A stretch of 64,000 bases of DNA from Candidatus Thorarchaeota archaeon (GCA_004524595.1 SDOA01000001.1:18616-82615), one strand, 5' to 3'. Shown: positions 16,216 through 24,910, counted from the first letter of the stretch. Notes: generated from the letters alone by a model not told the origin. A program made the numbers and translations.

Positions 16216-16515
16216 TCAGAGGACTTCTTTTACTATCTCATAAATTCTAACGTGAAGAATATCTTGATACACGGAGAATAAATGGTCAAAAAGAGATCTA
16301 TAATCACTGGGTACTACGATAGCTGAATCAGCAACTGCCTGAGCTCCACTACATTCATCTAAGAGACCAGGTTTTCTTCTCTCTCGAATTCCGGACTTTG
16401 TCTTCCAAGAATAGGTATAGCCATAGAGTTCTTTGGTAAAAGCTACACGTCTTGCATTACTTCGTCGTGCATGAGTACAATCATAGAGATACAGATAGGT
16501 TACCACTTCACTCAC
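16216..16515 (-). CDS. Small protein encoded beside the putative origin, unknown
   Basis: Function not recognised. It is 99 residues from GTG 16515, soluble, with a strand-like N-terminus VVTYLYLYDC, a basic helix HARRSNARRVAFTKELYGYTY, a GLLDE turn and a C-terminal alpha/beta part (ADSAIVVPSDYRSLFDHLF ... HVRIYEIVKEVL). The basic KELYGYTY followed by RRKPGLL pattern recalls small conserved archaeal proteins of unknown role, which I cannot name. GAACAYRTGTTC palindromes flank it on both sides (16183 and 16524), suggesting self-regulation or co-regulation with the origin and lysine genes. Confidence 0.6.
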   Translation of the reverse strand: MSEVVTYLYLYDCTHARRSNARRVAFTKELYGYTYSWKTKSGIRERRKPGLLDECSGAQAVADSAIVVPSDYRSLFDHLFSVYQDILHVRIYEIVKEVL

Positions 16516-16523
16516 AATTTATT

Positions 16524-16535
16524 GAACACATGTTC
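16524..16535. promoter_or_regulatory. GAACACATGTTC palindrome
   Basis: 12-bp palindrome with one central transition relative to the consensus. It lies between the divergent 99-residue gene and the LKR gene, 9 bases upstream of the former's start, so it could control both. Confidence 0.55.
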
Positions 16536-16550
16536 TGATTTTCAATTTGT

Positions 16551-16566
16551 GTAATACAAGGAATAC
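16551..16566. repeat. GTAWTAC/9-bp repeat site 10
   Basis: GTAATAC at 16551 and GGAATAC at 16560, joined by AA, 9-bp register. Rightmost clear member of the array; the only one found beyond the putative origin. Confidence 0.65.
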
Positions 16567-16654
16567 ATGGCCGGCAGGGAAAAGTTAAAGCCTAGATAAT
16601 ATGGCACACACATGTACCATAACATCCACCCCTACTTGAAAAGGAGGAAAGTGA

Positions 16655-17956
16655 ATGAATCGGATTGGATTGCGTAAGGAAGAGAAGGCCTTTGAAACCC
16701 GGGTAGCACTTATTCCTGATCAAGTTAAAACATTGAAGGAAGAATATGGTATCGACTTTGTTATTGAACCCAGTAATCAGAGAGCATTTGATGAAGATGA
16801 ATTTGCAAAGGTTGGTGCTGAGGTAATCCCTCTGAAAGGCAGTGGAGTTCAAGTAGTTCTGGGTATCAAAGAAATGCCAAATGATTTCTTTGAAAGAGAC
16901 ATTGTATACTTATTTTTTAGTCATACAATTAAAGGGCAAAAATACAACATGCCTATGCTAAAACAAATTATTGAAGTTGGAGCGACTCTAATAGACTACG
17001 AAAGAGTTGTAGATGAAAAGGGAAGACGTCTAATCTTTTTTGGAAATTGGGCTGGAATGGCTGGCATTTCAGATACCCTACGAGTGCTTGGAAAACGTCT
17101 TGAATTTGAAGGCTTAAGTCCTAATCCTTTTGCAAATATGAAAGCAACTCTCGAATTGAAAGATTTGAATGAAGTGAAAGATGAGTTTAGACTTCTAGGA
17201 AGGAGAATAAAAGAACAGGGGCTACCAAAACAGCTTACACCATTCATAGTAGGATTTGCTGGTTATGGAAATGTTTCACGTGGAGCTCAAGAATTATTCG
17301 ATATTCTACCACATGAAGTAGTAGAACCAGAGAATCTAGCAAAACTCATACCCAGAAAAGACCTACTCTACAAATGTGTTTTCAAAGAGAAAGATACGGT
17401 ACGACCTATTGACCCATCAGAAGAATTCGACCTACAGGACTATTATAATCGTGGGACATCGGGTTATGCTGGCATTTTTCATGAATATGTTGATGGTCTC
17501 ACTGTAATTATGAACTGTATCTACTGGGCAGATAAATACCCCCGTTTAATCTCCAAGGAATTCATTAGAAAACACTGGAAAGATGGTAGAAGAAAGCTCC
17601 GAGTTATTGGAGATATATCCTGCGATATTGGAGGAGCTATTGAATTCACACTCAAGTGCACAAACCCTGCAGAACCAGCTTTTGTGTACCTCGTTAATGA
17701 AGATAGTATAAGACTTGGTGTTGAGGGAGATGGACCCGTCATCATGGCAGTTGATAATCTTCCCTGCGAGCTGCCACGTGAAGCATCTACTTCTTTTGGT
17801 ACAACTCTTCTTGATTTCGTTCCTGCTCTTTCCAAAGCAGACTTCAAAAAACCCTTCGAAGATCTCGATCTACCAAAATCAATGAGAGATGCTGTAATTG
17901 TCTATAGAGGAAATCTTACCAAAAACTACGAATATCTCAAAGAATATCTCAATTAA
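16655..17956 (+). CDS. Lysine-ketoglutarate reductase (saccharopine-forming)
   Basis: Condenses lysine with 2-oxoglutarate to saccharopine using NADPH. The 433 residues align by eye with the LKR half of eukaryotic aminoadipate-semialdehyde synthase: AlaDH/PNT-type N-terminal domain (RKEEKAFETRVALIPDQVK, about 7-26; FFSHTIKGQKYNMPML near 90), and a Rossmann domain with IVGFAGYGNVSRGAQEL (about 200). A clear GGAGG lies 7 bases upstream. It is followed 13 bases later by saccharopine dehydrogenase, so both halves of the eukaryotic fusion are present as an operon. Activity direction is not shown by sequence, but the degradative (animal/plant-like) architecture fits catabolism. Confidence 0.85.
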   Translation: MNRIGLRKEEKAFETRVALIPDQVKTLKEEYGIDFVIEPSNQRAFDEDEFAKVGAEVIPLKGSGVQVVLGIKEMPNDFFERDIVYLFFSHTIKGQKYNMPMLKQIIEVGATLIDYERVVDEKGRRLIFFGNWAGMAGISDTLRVLGKRLEFEGLSPNPFANMKATLELKDLNEVKDEFRLLGRRIKEQGLPKQLTPFIVGFAGYGNVSRGAQELFDILPHEVVEPENLAKLIPRKDLLYKCVFKEKDTVRPIDPSEEFDLQDYYNRGTSGYAGIFHEYVDGLTVIMNCIYWADKYPRLISKEFIRKHWKDGRRKLRVIGDISCDIGGAIEFTLKCTNPAEPAFVYLVNEDSIRLGVEGDGPVIMAVDNLPCELPREASTSFGTTLLDFVPALSKADFKKPFEDLDLPKSMRDAVIVYRGNLTKNYEYLKEYLN

Positions 17957-17969
17957 GAGGGACTAGAAT

Positions 17970-19292
17970 ATGAAGAAAGTATTATGTTTAGGGGCTGGAC
18001 TCGTGGCCCGTCCATTTATCCACTATCTTAGTGAACATGGCTATCATGTCATTGTAGCCAGTAGGACTAAAGCGAAAGCAGAAAAGCTAATAGTTGGCTG
18101 TAAAAATGCTGAACTTGTTGCATTCAATATTTCAAAAGATGATAATCTTCTTGAAGAACTTACTGCCAAAGTCGATCTTGTCTGTTCATTATTACCATAT
18201 ACATATCATGTAAAGGCTGCCAAAGTTGCTATTAAACACAGAAAACCATTCTGTACGACATCATACATTTCTGATGAGATGAGATCTCTAGAGGATGATG
18301 CAAACAGAGCTGGAGTTTTAATACTAAATGAATGTGGTGTTGATCCTGGAATAGACCATATGAGTGCTATGCAAATAATCGACCATGTACATAATAATAA
18401 TGGGAAAATCCTAAGCTTCACATCATTTACAGGTGGTCTCCCTGCACCTGATTCTAATAACAATCCTTATGGATACAAACTTTCTTGGAGTCCTCGAGGT
18501 GTTCTTCTTGCCGGAAGAAATGATGCTCATTTCTTGAAAGATGGTAAAGAAGTCAAAATCAAAGGTGCTGATTTGTTTCAAAATTGTGAGCAAATGGACG
18601 TTCCAGGAATGGGAATCTTCGAAGGATACCCAAACCGTGATAGCATGTCGTACATAGAAATCTATGATATCCCTGAAACCAAGACGATGCTCCGAGGTAC
18701 TTTCAGAAATATCGGGTGGTGTGAAACATTAGATACAATTGCCGACCTAGGTCTTTTAGATATTGAAGAGAGATCTTTCAATACCATGACCTATGCTGAT
18801 CTAATGCGAAGTCTCACTTCTAACAAGAGCAACAATCTCAAAGAAGCTGTAGCAAAGGTTGCTAGGATAGATACCACCAGTAAAATATTATCGCGGCTCG
18901 AATGGTTAGGTCTCTTTGAAGAGAAACCAATTCCACAGGATGTTAACACAAAACTCGATGCATTATGCCATCTTTTTGAAGAGAAGATGAATTATGCACC
19001 AGGTGAGCGCGATATGATTGTAATGCATCATGAATTCATTGTTGAGTACCCAGACAAGAAACAAAAAATCACATCAACTTTGATCGATTACGGAATTCCA
19101 AACGGGGACAGTTCAATGTCAAGAACAGTTGCACTTCCTGTTGCAATAGCAAGCAAAATGATTCTGGAGGGAAAAATCAAACTTACTGGAGTACATCGAC
19201 CAATCATTCATGAAATATATGAACCAATATTATCTGAGTTAGCCCAGCTTGGGATTTCGTTAAAAGAACACATAATCAATCTAGATGATTAG
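17970..19292 (+). CDS. Saccharopine dehydrogenase (glutamate-forming)
   Basis: Oxidises saccharopine to aminoadipate semialdehyde and glutamate. It is 440 residues, with an N-terminal Rossmann motif VLCLGAGLVARPFIHYLSE (about 4-22) that is nearly diagnostic of the SDH half of AASS/LYS9. NECGVDPGIDHMSAMQII (about 115) is the conserved substrate-site segment, and SFTGGLPAPDSNNNPYGYKLSWSP follows. It forms an operon with the LKR gene upstream. The lysine-forming enzymes of the AAA pathway are not in the window. Confidence 0.9.
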   Translation: MKKVLCLGAGLVARPFIHYLSEHGYHVIVASRTKAKAEKLIVGCKNAELVAFNISKDDNLLEELTAKVDLVCSLLPYTYHVKAAKVAIKHRKPFCTTSYISDEMRSLEDDANRAGVLILNECGVDPGIDHMSAMQIIDHVHNNNGKILSFTSFTGGLPAPDSNNNPYGYKLSWSPRGVLLAGRNDAHFLKDGKEVKIKGADLFQNCEQMDVPGMGIFEGYPNRDSMSYIEIYDIPETKTMLRGTFRNIGWCETLDTIADLGLLDIEERSFNTMTYADLMRSLTSNKSNNLKEAVAKVARIDTTSKILSRLEWLGLFEEKPIPQDVNTKLDALCHLFEEKMNYAPGERDMIVMHHEFIVEYPDKKQKITSTLIDYGIPNGDSSMSRTVALPVAIASKMILEGKIKLTGVHRPIIHEIYEPILSELAQLGISLKEHIINLDD

Positions 19293-19324
19293 ATTTTACA
19301 TACAAAATGTAGAAGACATTCTGA

Positions 19325-19996
19325 TTACTCTCTCACTCTCATTTGAATTGCCGCCAGAAGCTCTTCTGCTCTTTCAGTCTCTCTCTGAACTTCCTTTATC
19401 TCAGTTCTCAAACGATATGTGTATCCCGACCTATTACCATAACGTTCAAGATGACCCTTGCCATTATCCCACATTCGAGCGAGGTATGTAGATGCAGTGC
19501 TCTTTGGTAAATCCTCACTAAAGGAATCCTCATAGATTTCTGCGACATCTAGTGATGAGAACTTTCCGTGTTTAAAAGAGGCATAGATGATAATTTGCAT
19601 CTTTTCATAATTACTCATTGATTCAAAACGATTCTCATCAAATCCAGATTCTGAAACTTCTTCAATGATTTCTGTAAATGTGTATCCTGTACTTGTTTCT
19701 AAAAATACTTTGAATTTTGCAAACATTTCATCAATGCTTCCGCCTTTAACTTGAAAACTAGACTCTTCACCCATAGTTTCATCTGAAACAAGTATCTTGA
19801 AATCGAATGGTGATTCTGTGAGTGATAATATCTTTTTAAATCGGTTAAGAGCTTCTCCCGGACTTACATATTTACATTGAAATATCTCACGGAGACCTGG
19901 AGCTGAACTATATGTGAATTCATAGACATAATTTGTTCGTTCTCCATCGCTCACAATCTTCACCTTATCTAGAGACTGATCTCTATTTTCATTCAC
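19325..19996 (-). CDS. Winged-helix-like protein beside ORB/ATTCACA region
   Basis: Not a recognised family. It has 223 residues. The N-terminal half is a beta-rich domain (about 1-95, DGERTNYVYEFTYSS ... FDFKILVSDE). The C-terminal half (about 125-205) resembles a winged helix: NYEKMQIIIYASFKHGKFSSLDVAEIYE, then LPKSTASTYLARMWDNGKGHLERYG and a YTYRL wing. A final helix RETERAEELLAAIQMRVRE could dimerise. Its start overlaps an ATTCACA repeat, and it faces the ORB-containing intergenic region, so it may bind there. Confidence 0.6.
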   Translation of the reverse strand: MNENRDQSLDKVKIVSDGERTNYVYEFTYSSAPGLREIFQCKYVSPGEALNRFKKILSLTESPFDFKILVSDETMGEESSFQVKGGSIDEMFAKFKVFLETSTGYTFTEIIEEVSESGFDENRFESMSNYEKMQIIIYASFKHGKFSSLDVAEIYEDSFSEDLPKSTASTYLARMWDNGKGHLERYGNRSGYTYRLRTEIKEVQRETERAEELLAAIQMRVRE

Positions 19997-20405
19997 AAAT
20001 AATTACAGCTGTCAACCAAATAAGTGTGAGTATGTGAATTATATATACAGAGATAAGGTGTACATAGCTCGTTTGTTAGGATAAGCAACACGTCCACTCC
20101 GTATCTTGTGTGGTCACGTCCTTTACTATCTCTTAATCAATAGAAAAGCATTATGAATGCTTTAAAATGAAAAATAAGCATATTCTCCATCATATTAATC
20201 ATTCACTGGATTATATACTGTGTGAATGGAGTAGTAAACATTTCATAGCTCTGCTCACTCGTTTCCAATGGAAACGAAGGGGTGTCGCCATTCACAATGA
20301 TTACAAGATATATCAATGTTGAATTTACTTCAAAGAGCGAGCAAAAGACTGTTTTTAAAAGTAGATTCACAATATTGGCGCCATTCACACAAATATCCTG
20401 TGAAT
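19991..20405. other. ORB-containing intergenic region with clustered ATTCACA repeats
   Basis: A gene-free stretch of about 430 bases between two divergently organised genes. It has a full ORB (20261-20283) and ATTCACA/TGTGAAT units at 19991, 20033, 20221, 20290, 20365, 20383 and 20399, plus ATTCACT at 20201. Two pairs are inverted: 20383/20399 with a 9-base spacer and 20201/20221. This could be a second part of the origin or an auxiliary Orc1/Cdc6 site. Confidence 0.55.
20261..20283 (+). other. Origin recognition box (ORB)
   Basis: GTTTCCAATGGAAACGAAGG followed by GGTGTCG. It matches the canonical archaeal ORB: the TTCCANTGGAAAC dyad (here with perfect GTTTCC/GGAAAC arms) followed by a G-tract. 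The best ORB in the window. Confidence 0.7.
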
Positions 20406-20433
20406 TAGTGTTGATGAATTAAACATGTGAAAG

Positions 20434-21420
20434 CTATATAGGAAGCAAGAAATCTGTTGGACACTCACCCATGACAATTTGCTGATAGATTTCACCTGTG
20501 CAATTATTTGTCACATCTTCTAGTCTTCCTCTTACTCTGACTAACATACCAGATGAAGCTTGTTCAGTGAATCGTCCGCGGTAGCTAACAAGTTTTTTGA
20601 TCTTTGGGTATTCTAAAGATTTCACTATATATTCACATGGAGTAAATATCGATTGTGAAACATCTTTAACCACACAATTCATTTCACAAAAACCTCGCAT
20701 CTTTGTAGTAATTGTACCATACTCCTCTTTAACATCGCAAGGTTTCTTTACTAAACGAATATAGAAATGATATGGCTCAAAAATACCCTGCAACAATTTC
20801 TCGTGCTCAATTTTTTTGAGAATTGAATGATACTCTTCCAATCTCCTCCACCTAAATCGAACATGAGTATCAAGTAGATTTCCTGAGTATCGTTTTAAGT
20901 CATGAATCTGATCGAACATCTCTTGTATCCTATTATAAAACCTGTAACATGCTGCACTCCCATATATAACCAAATCAATATCAGATGACTCAATTATAGT
21001 ACCTGTAAGCTGTGATCCAGTAACTCCAATATCCAGTTTTTTTATATTAGCAATCTGTTCTAATTTATTAGCCAGCTCAATTGTCGCTCTTGAGAGATCA
21101 TCTTTGACCATAGCTTTTTTCATACTATCAAGATATTCAACAGGATTAAGAGAAATCTTTACCATCTCTCTTGGAACTGATTGTAATACTCTTCCATGGG
21201 TTTTACTATACCACAAATAATAGGGAAAATTCTTCTTCAGATACTCTTCACGTTCATAAAAATTGCTTATCTTTCGAAAGCCTCTTCGCTCACCATCGAC
21301 ATCTGGTACGTATCTCACATACGCAATAATGCGATCTTCCGGATGCATTATTCCTTTGACTTCAAAAATCAAATCATCTGAGCTAATAACAAAACATCCC
21401 TCAATAATATCATTCAACAT
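20434..21420 (-). CDS. Pol-beta-fold nucleotidyltransferase domain protein
   Basis: 328 residues. The catalytic signature GVTGSQLTGTIIESSDIDLVIYG (about 132-154) has the GS motif and the paired Asp (DID) of nucleotidyltransferases; a third Asp may lie in LLDTHVRFR. The C-terminal region (about 230-320) ends with an OB-fold-like MLVRVRGRLEDVT segment. The layout resembles the archaeal predicted nucleotidyltransferase group COG1665. The substrate is unknown. Confidence 0.7.
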   Translation of the reverse strand: MLNDIIEGCFVISSDDLIFEVKGIMHPEDRIIAYVRYVPDVDGERRGFRKISNFYEREEYLKKNFPYYLWYSKTHGRVLQSVPREMVKISLNPVEYLDSMKKAMVKDDLSRATIELANKLEQIANIKKLDIGVTGSQLTGTIIESSDIDLVIYGSAACYRFYNRIQEMFDQIHDLKRYSGNLLDTHVRFRWRRLEEYHSILKKIEHEKLLQGIFEPYHFYIRLVKKPCDVKEEYGTITTKMRGFCEMNCVVKDVSQSIFTPCEYIVKSLEYPKIKKLVSYRGRFTEQASSGMLVRVRGRLEDVTNNCTGEIYQQIVMGECPTDFLLPI

Positions 21421-21486
21421 ATCAGGCTCTCTTGTAATATGTTGATAGTATGATATTAAAGCAGTTTCTTTTACAATTATGTTATA

Positions 21487-22689
21487 ATGAATATCAAGTC
21501 TGATTTCGGAATATATGATAAATATCCTGACCTTGTCTATTTTGATTCTGCCAGTACAACACTTGTCCCAAAGATATCTACATCAGCAATGACTACTTTT
21601 CTTGATACTATTGTTGCTTCTGCTCGTAGAGGAGCTCACAAACTAGCACTTAGAGGAAGTGATGCAGTAGAGAGTGTCAGAACCTCTCTAGCCCAATTTC
21701 TTGCAACAGAGTCTTCATCAATTTCATTTCAAAAATCAATTCCTTCCGCGGTTGCATCATTAGTATATGGGTATAATTGGAAACGAAATGGCAAAACAAA
21801 GATTGCAATCTCCCAAAATGAAGAAAATTCTGTTTTGGTCGCAGCACTCAGAGCTGCCGAAGTATTAGATTTAGATGTTGAAATTATCGCTCTTGAAATA
21901 GATGGTTCTCTATCATTGAATTCCTTGGAACAGATTGTCAATGATAAGACTGGAATTGTTGCTGTAGGTCATATTCTACCTGGTATAGGTACTAAAAATC
22001 CACTAAGAGAGGTAGAAAAAATAGTCCATAATCATGACGCGCTTCTGCTGACGGACATCACAAGGTCCATTGGTGTGACCAAAGAATCCCTATTAGATTA
22101 TGGATGTGATATACTTTTATTTTCTGCAAATATCGGATTAATGGGCCCACCCGGATTAGCAATTCAATGGATAACACCGTCTTTAAATCTAAATCACACT
22201 CCAGGAATTCTTGGAGGGTCTTCAGTATCGAACGTCCATGCCAAAACTTATGAAATTGCGTTTGGGCCTGATAAATTTGAATCGGGTTATATTAATGTGC
22301 CAGCAATTATTGGACTTGGGAGATCAATTGAATACCTTAGGAGTCTACATGACAAAGGTCTGTTAGACCATCTTGCTGGTATATCACGCTACATGAAGAA
22401 ACGATTGAGTGAAATCGATAATTTGACTCTTTATGGTAACTATGATGATTCATGTACCATTTTTGGATTCAATCTAAGTGAATCTTCTGAAGTTGGCTGT
22501 CATGATGTTGCACTATTCTTAGATGAAGCAAATATAGCAGTTAGAAGCGGGCTTGTCTGTGCACATCCATTAGTTCAATCAATTACACGTAATGGTCTCA
22601 TTCAGGTTTCTATTCATGGTTATAATTCAACCAGTGATATCGATTACTTGGCTGATACATTGATTATTATTAATGAACAGCTTCTATAG
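21487..22689 (+). CDS. Cysteine-desulfurase-like class V aminotransferase fold lacking the PLP lysine
   Basis: 400 residues with overall SufS/CsdA-like layout: YFDSASTTLVPK at 17-28, PLP-domain Asp in LLTDITRSIG (about 186) and a Cys-bearing loop VRSGLVCAHPL (about 355) equivalent to the desulfurase active-site loop. However, where the family has SxHKxxGPxG with the Schiff-base lysine, this protein reads LFSANIGLMGPPGLA: His and Lys are replaced. I checked the codons (gca aat atc gga tta atg). It is therefore unlikely to be a classical PLP desulfurase and may be a scaffold, a different chemistry or a repurposed binding protein. It is flanked by a nucleotidyltransferase and glmS. Confidence 0.75.
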   Translation: MNIKSDFGIYDKYPDLVYFDSASTTLVPKISTSAMTTFLDTIVASARRGAHKLALRGSDAVESVRTSLAQFLATESSSISFQKSIPSAVASLVYGYNWKRNGKTKIAISQNEENSVLVAALRAAEVLDLDVEIIALEIDGSLSLNSLEQIVNDKTGIVAVGHILPGIGTKNPLREVEKIVHNHDALLLTDITRSIGVTKESLLDYGCDILLFSANIGLMGPPGLAIQWITPSLNLNHTPGILGGSSVSNVHAKTYEIAFGPDKFESGYINVPAIIGLGRSIEYLRSLHDKGLLDHLAGISRYMKKRLSEIDNLTLYGNYDDSCTIFGFNLSESSEVGCHDVALFLDEANIAVRSGLVCAHPLVQSITRNGLIQVSIHGYNSTSDIDYLADTLIIINEQLL

Positions 22690-22707
22690 AATAATACTAA
22701 ACAAGTA

Positions 22708-22956
22708 TTATTGTAGTATAAAATTAGGTGGAAAGAACACAAAATACTGTACAGTAATAGCTAAAAGAATACCACTAAAAACCAATCCCTTCCCTCTCTT
22801 TTGGTTCACTTCTGTAAACCATAATATTGCACCTACGAGAACTACAACAAAAGATGATATATTCCCTATAAAAATCAGGAAGCCCCAAATCTCTGCAAAA
22901 TATCCTGCAATAAGATTAGCAAAATCTGCAAGTGGACTTAGAATCTGGAACTGCAT
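22708..22956 (-). CDS. Small two-helix membrane protein, unknown
   Basis: Unrecognised 82-residue protein with probable membrane helices at about 9-45 (a long hydrophobic run FLIFIGNISSFVVVLVGAILWF) and 60-78 (VFSGILLAITVQYFVFF), and a basic loop VNQKRGKG. Co-directional with and downstream of glmS across a 50-base gap. No function proposed. Confidence 0.55.
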   Translation of the reverse strand: MQFQILSPLADFANLIAGYFAEIWGFLIFIGNISSFVVVLVGAILWFTEVNQKRGKGLVFSGILLAITVQYFVFFPPNFILQ

Positions 22957-23005
22957 TATTGAATCCTCACATATTATTCATGAATGCATTGATAATATAA
23001 AGTCA

Positions 23006-24826
23006 TCAAAGTACTGTGACAGATTTTGCCAGATTGCGGGGCATATCTGGATCGTATCCTTTTCTCAATGCCATATAATAGCTAAAGAGTTGAAGCGGAA
23101 CTATGAATGCCATTGTTGAAAATTCTGGTTCAACTCTTTCAGCAATAGTGAAAACAAAATCAGAGAGCTTGCTTAGTTCGATATCATCTTTAAATATGAC
23201 AGAGATTACAAAAGCTCCTCTAGCTTTCATTTCCATTATATTCCCAATCATCCTATTTCGAGTGTCATCGTTTGGCACAATAAAAATAACAGGAAAGCCA
23301 CTTTGAACAAGAGCAATTGGGCCATGCTTTGACTCGCCAGCTGAGTATGCTTCTGCATGATTGTAAGCTATCTCTTTCAACTTCAAGGCCGCTTCCTCTG
23401 CAGTTGCAATTGATACTCCTCTTCCTAGAAAGAGAAGACTTGATTTCTCATATAGGTCTCCAGCAAGTTTCCTTGCACGTTCTTCGTTTCGTGATATCGT
23501 TTCAGCAATAATATCAGGTATTCTCTCTAAGAAATCTCTCTTTTTCAATATCTCTTTTTTATTGGCAAAACCAGATAGTTTACCAAGAAATAAGGCAAGT
23601 AGCGCAAGAGCTGTAAGTTGAACCATGAAGGTCTTTGTGGCTGCAACTCCAATTTCCGGTCCTGCCTGTGTGATTATCGTATAATCTGCAATACGTGTAA
23701 TAGAGCTTCCAACAACATTTGTTATTGCAATCACTTTAACTCCTTTTTCTTTTGCATATTTTACTGCAGTAAGAGTATCAGTCGTTTCTCCTGACTGTGT
23801 AATAGCAATAATACAATCATCTGTTGATAAAGCTCCATATACGGTATCTTGAAAATCACTAGCAAGCTCAAAAGAAGCTACAATCCCAGCAATTGACGCA
23901 AACATATGTCTTCCAGCTAGTGCTGCATGACCTGAAGTACCCATTGCTAACATAAATACTCTCTTTGAAGAGAATATTATTTTTGCAGCCTCTTCAATTA
24001 CTTCATCTCTAAGCCTGAGGGTATTCTTAACAGCGTCAGGTTGCTCATGTATCTCTTTTAGCATGAAGTGGGGATAACCACTCTTTTGCGCTTGATCAGC
24101 TGTCCAACTGACTTTGATACTTTCACGATTAACTTTGCTATCATCTGATAATCTCTCAATTTTGACTTCATCACTAGAAAGACACGCTATCTCACCATCA
24201 AGGAGTAGAATCATATCATTCGTCATAGGCAAAAATGCAGGAATATCCGAGGAAACGTATGATACATCTTTTTTTCTACCAATTACCAATGGATTGCCAT
24301 CGCGTGTACATACTATCTTGTGTTCTTTTGTGCTCATGACTACAATAGCATATGTACCCTCAATACGTTTAGTAACCTCTTTGACTGCTCTAACAAGACT
24401 CAATCCGTTTTTTATATAATCCTCAATCATATGCGGAATAATTTCTGTATCTGTTTCAGATTTGAATTTATGACCTTTTTCGCTAAGTTCTGCACGAAGT
24501 TCTAAGAAATTATCGATGACACCATTATGAACAACTGCAATCTCATCTTTACAATCGAAGTGCGGGTGTGCATTAAGCATGGATGGAATACCATGGGTTG
24601 CCCATCTAGTATGTCCAATGCCTATTGATCCTGGCATATCATCAAGATTATGCTTCTTGTGAACTTCGTCAACTTTTCCCTTATCTTTTTTCATGTATAT
24701 TTTCTGGTTCTCTATTGTGGTTACTCCAACAGAATCATAACCTCGGTATTCTAGTCGTTTTAATGCTTGGTGAATGAATGGTGCTACATCACCACGTTTC
24801 TGTACGACGCCAATTATGCCACACAT
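23006..24826 (-). CDS. glmS: Glutamine--fructose-6-phosphate aminotransferase (isomerizing)
   Basis: First step of UDP-GlcNAc synthesis, needed for glycosylation of surface proteins and lipids. It has 606 residues. The N-terminal Ntn amidohydrolase starts MCGIIGVVQKR, leaving Cys as residue 2 after Met removal, with HTRWATHG near 73. Two SIS domains follow (about 280-410, MLAMGTSGHAALAG and TQSGETTDT; about 450-590, LFLGRGVSIATAEEAALKLKE). It ends in the conserved DMPRNLAKSVTVL. Complete and ordinary. Confidence 0.97.
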   Translation of the reverse strand: MCGIIGVVQKRGDVAPFIHQALKRLEYRGYDSVGVTTIENQKIYMKKDKGKVDEVHKKHNLDDMPGSIGIGHTRWATHGIPSMLNAHPHFDCKDEIAVVHNGVIDNFLELRAELSEKGHKFKSETDTEIIPHMIEDYIKNGLSLVRAVKEVTKRIEGTYAIVVMSTKEHKIVCTRDGNPLVIGRKKDVSYVSSDIPAFLPMTNDMILLLDGEIACLSSDEVKIERLSDDSKVNRESIKVSWTADQAQKSGYPHFMLKEIHEQPDAVKNTLRLRDEVIEEAAKIIFSSKRVFMLAMGTSGHAALAGRHMFASIAGIVASFELASDFQDTVYGALSTDDCIIAITQSGETTDTLTAVKYAKEKGVKVIAITNVVGSSITRIADYTIITQAGPEIGVAATKTFMVQLTALALLALFLGKLSGFANKKEILKKRDFLERIPDIIAETISRNEERARKLAGDLYEKSSLLFLGRGVSIATAEEAALKLKEIAYNHAEAYSAGESKHGPIALVQSGFPVIFIVPNDDTRNRMIGNIMEMKARGAFVISVIFKDDIELSKLSDFVFTIAERVEPEFSTMAFIVPLQLFSYYMALRKGYDPDMPRNLAKSVTVL

Positions 24827-24910
24827 ACATTGAATTCCTCAAAGGTCGAATATGGAATTCTTACATAATTATGCAAAAAGGGTTTGTATTTGGATAGAAA
24901 TGCACTAAAT

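Noticed and set aside
23679..23814. 9-bp-register GTAWTAC-like runs inside glmS
   Set aside because: Weak matches in codons for Ile/Asn-rich protein sequence, outside the main cluster; likely chance and used as a caution for the coding copies in the array.
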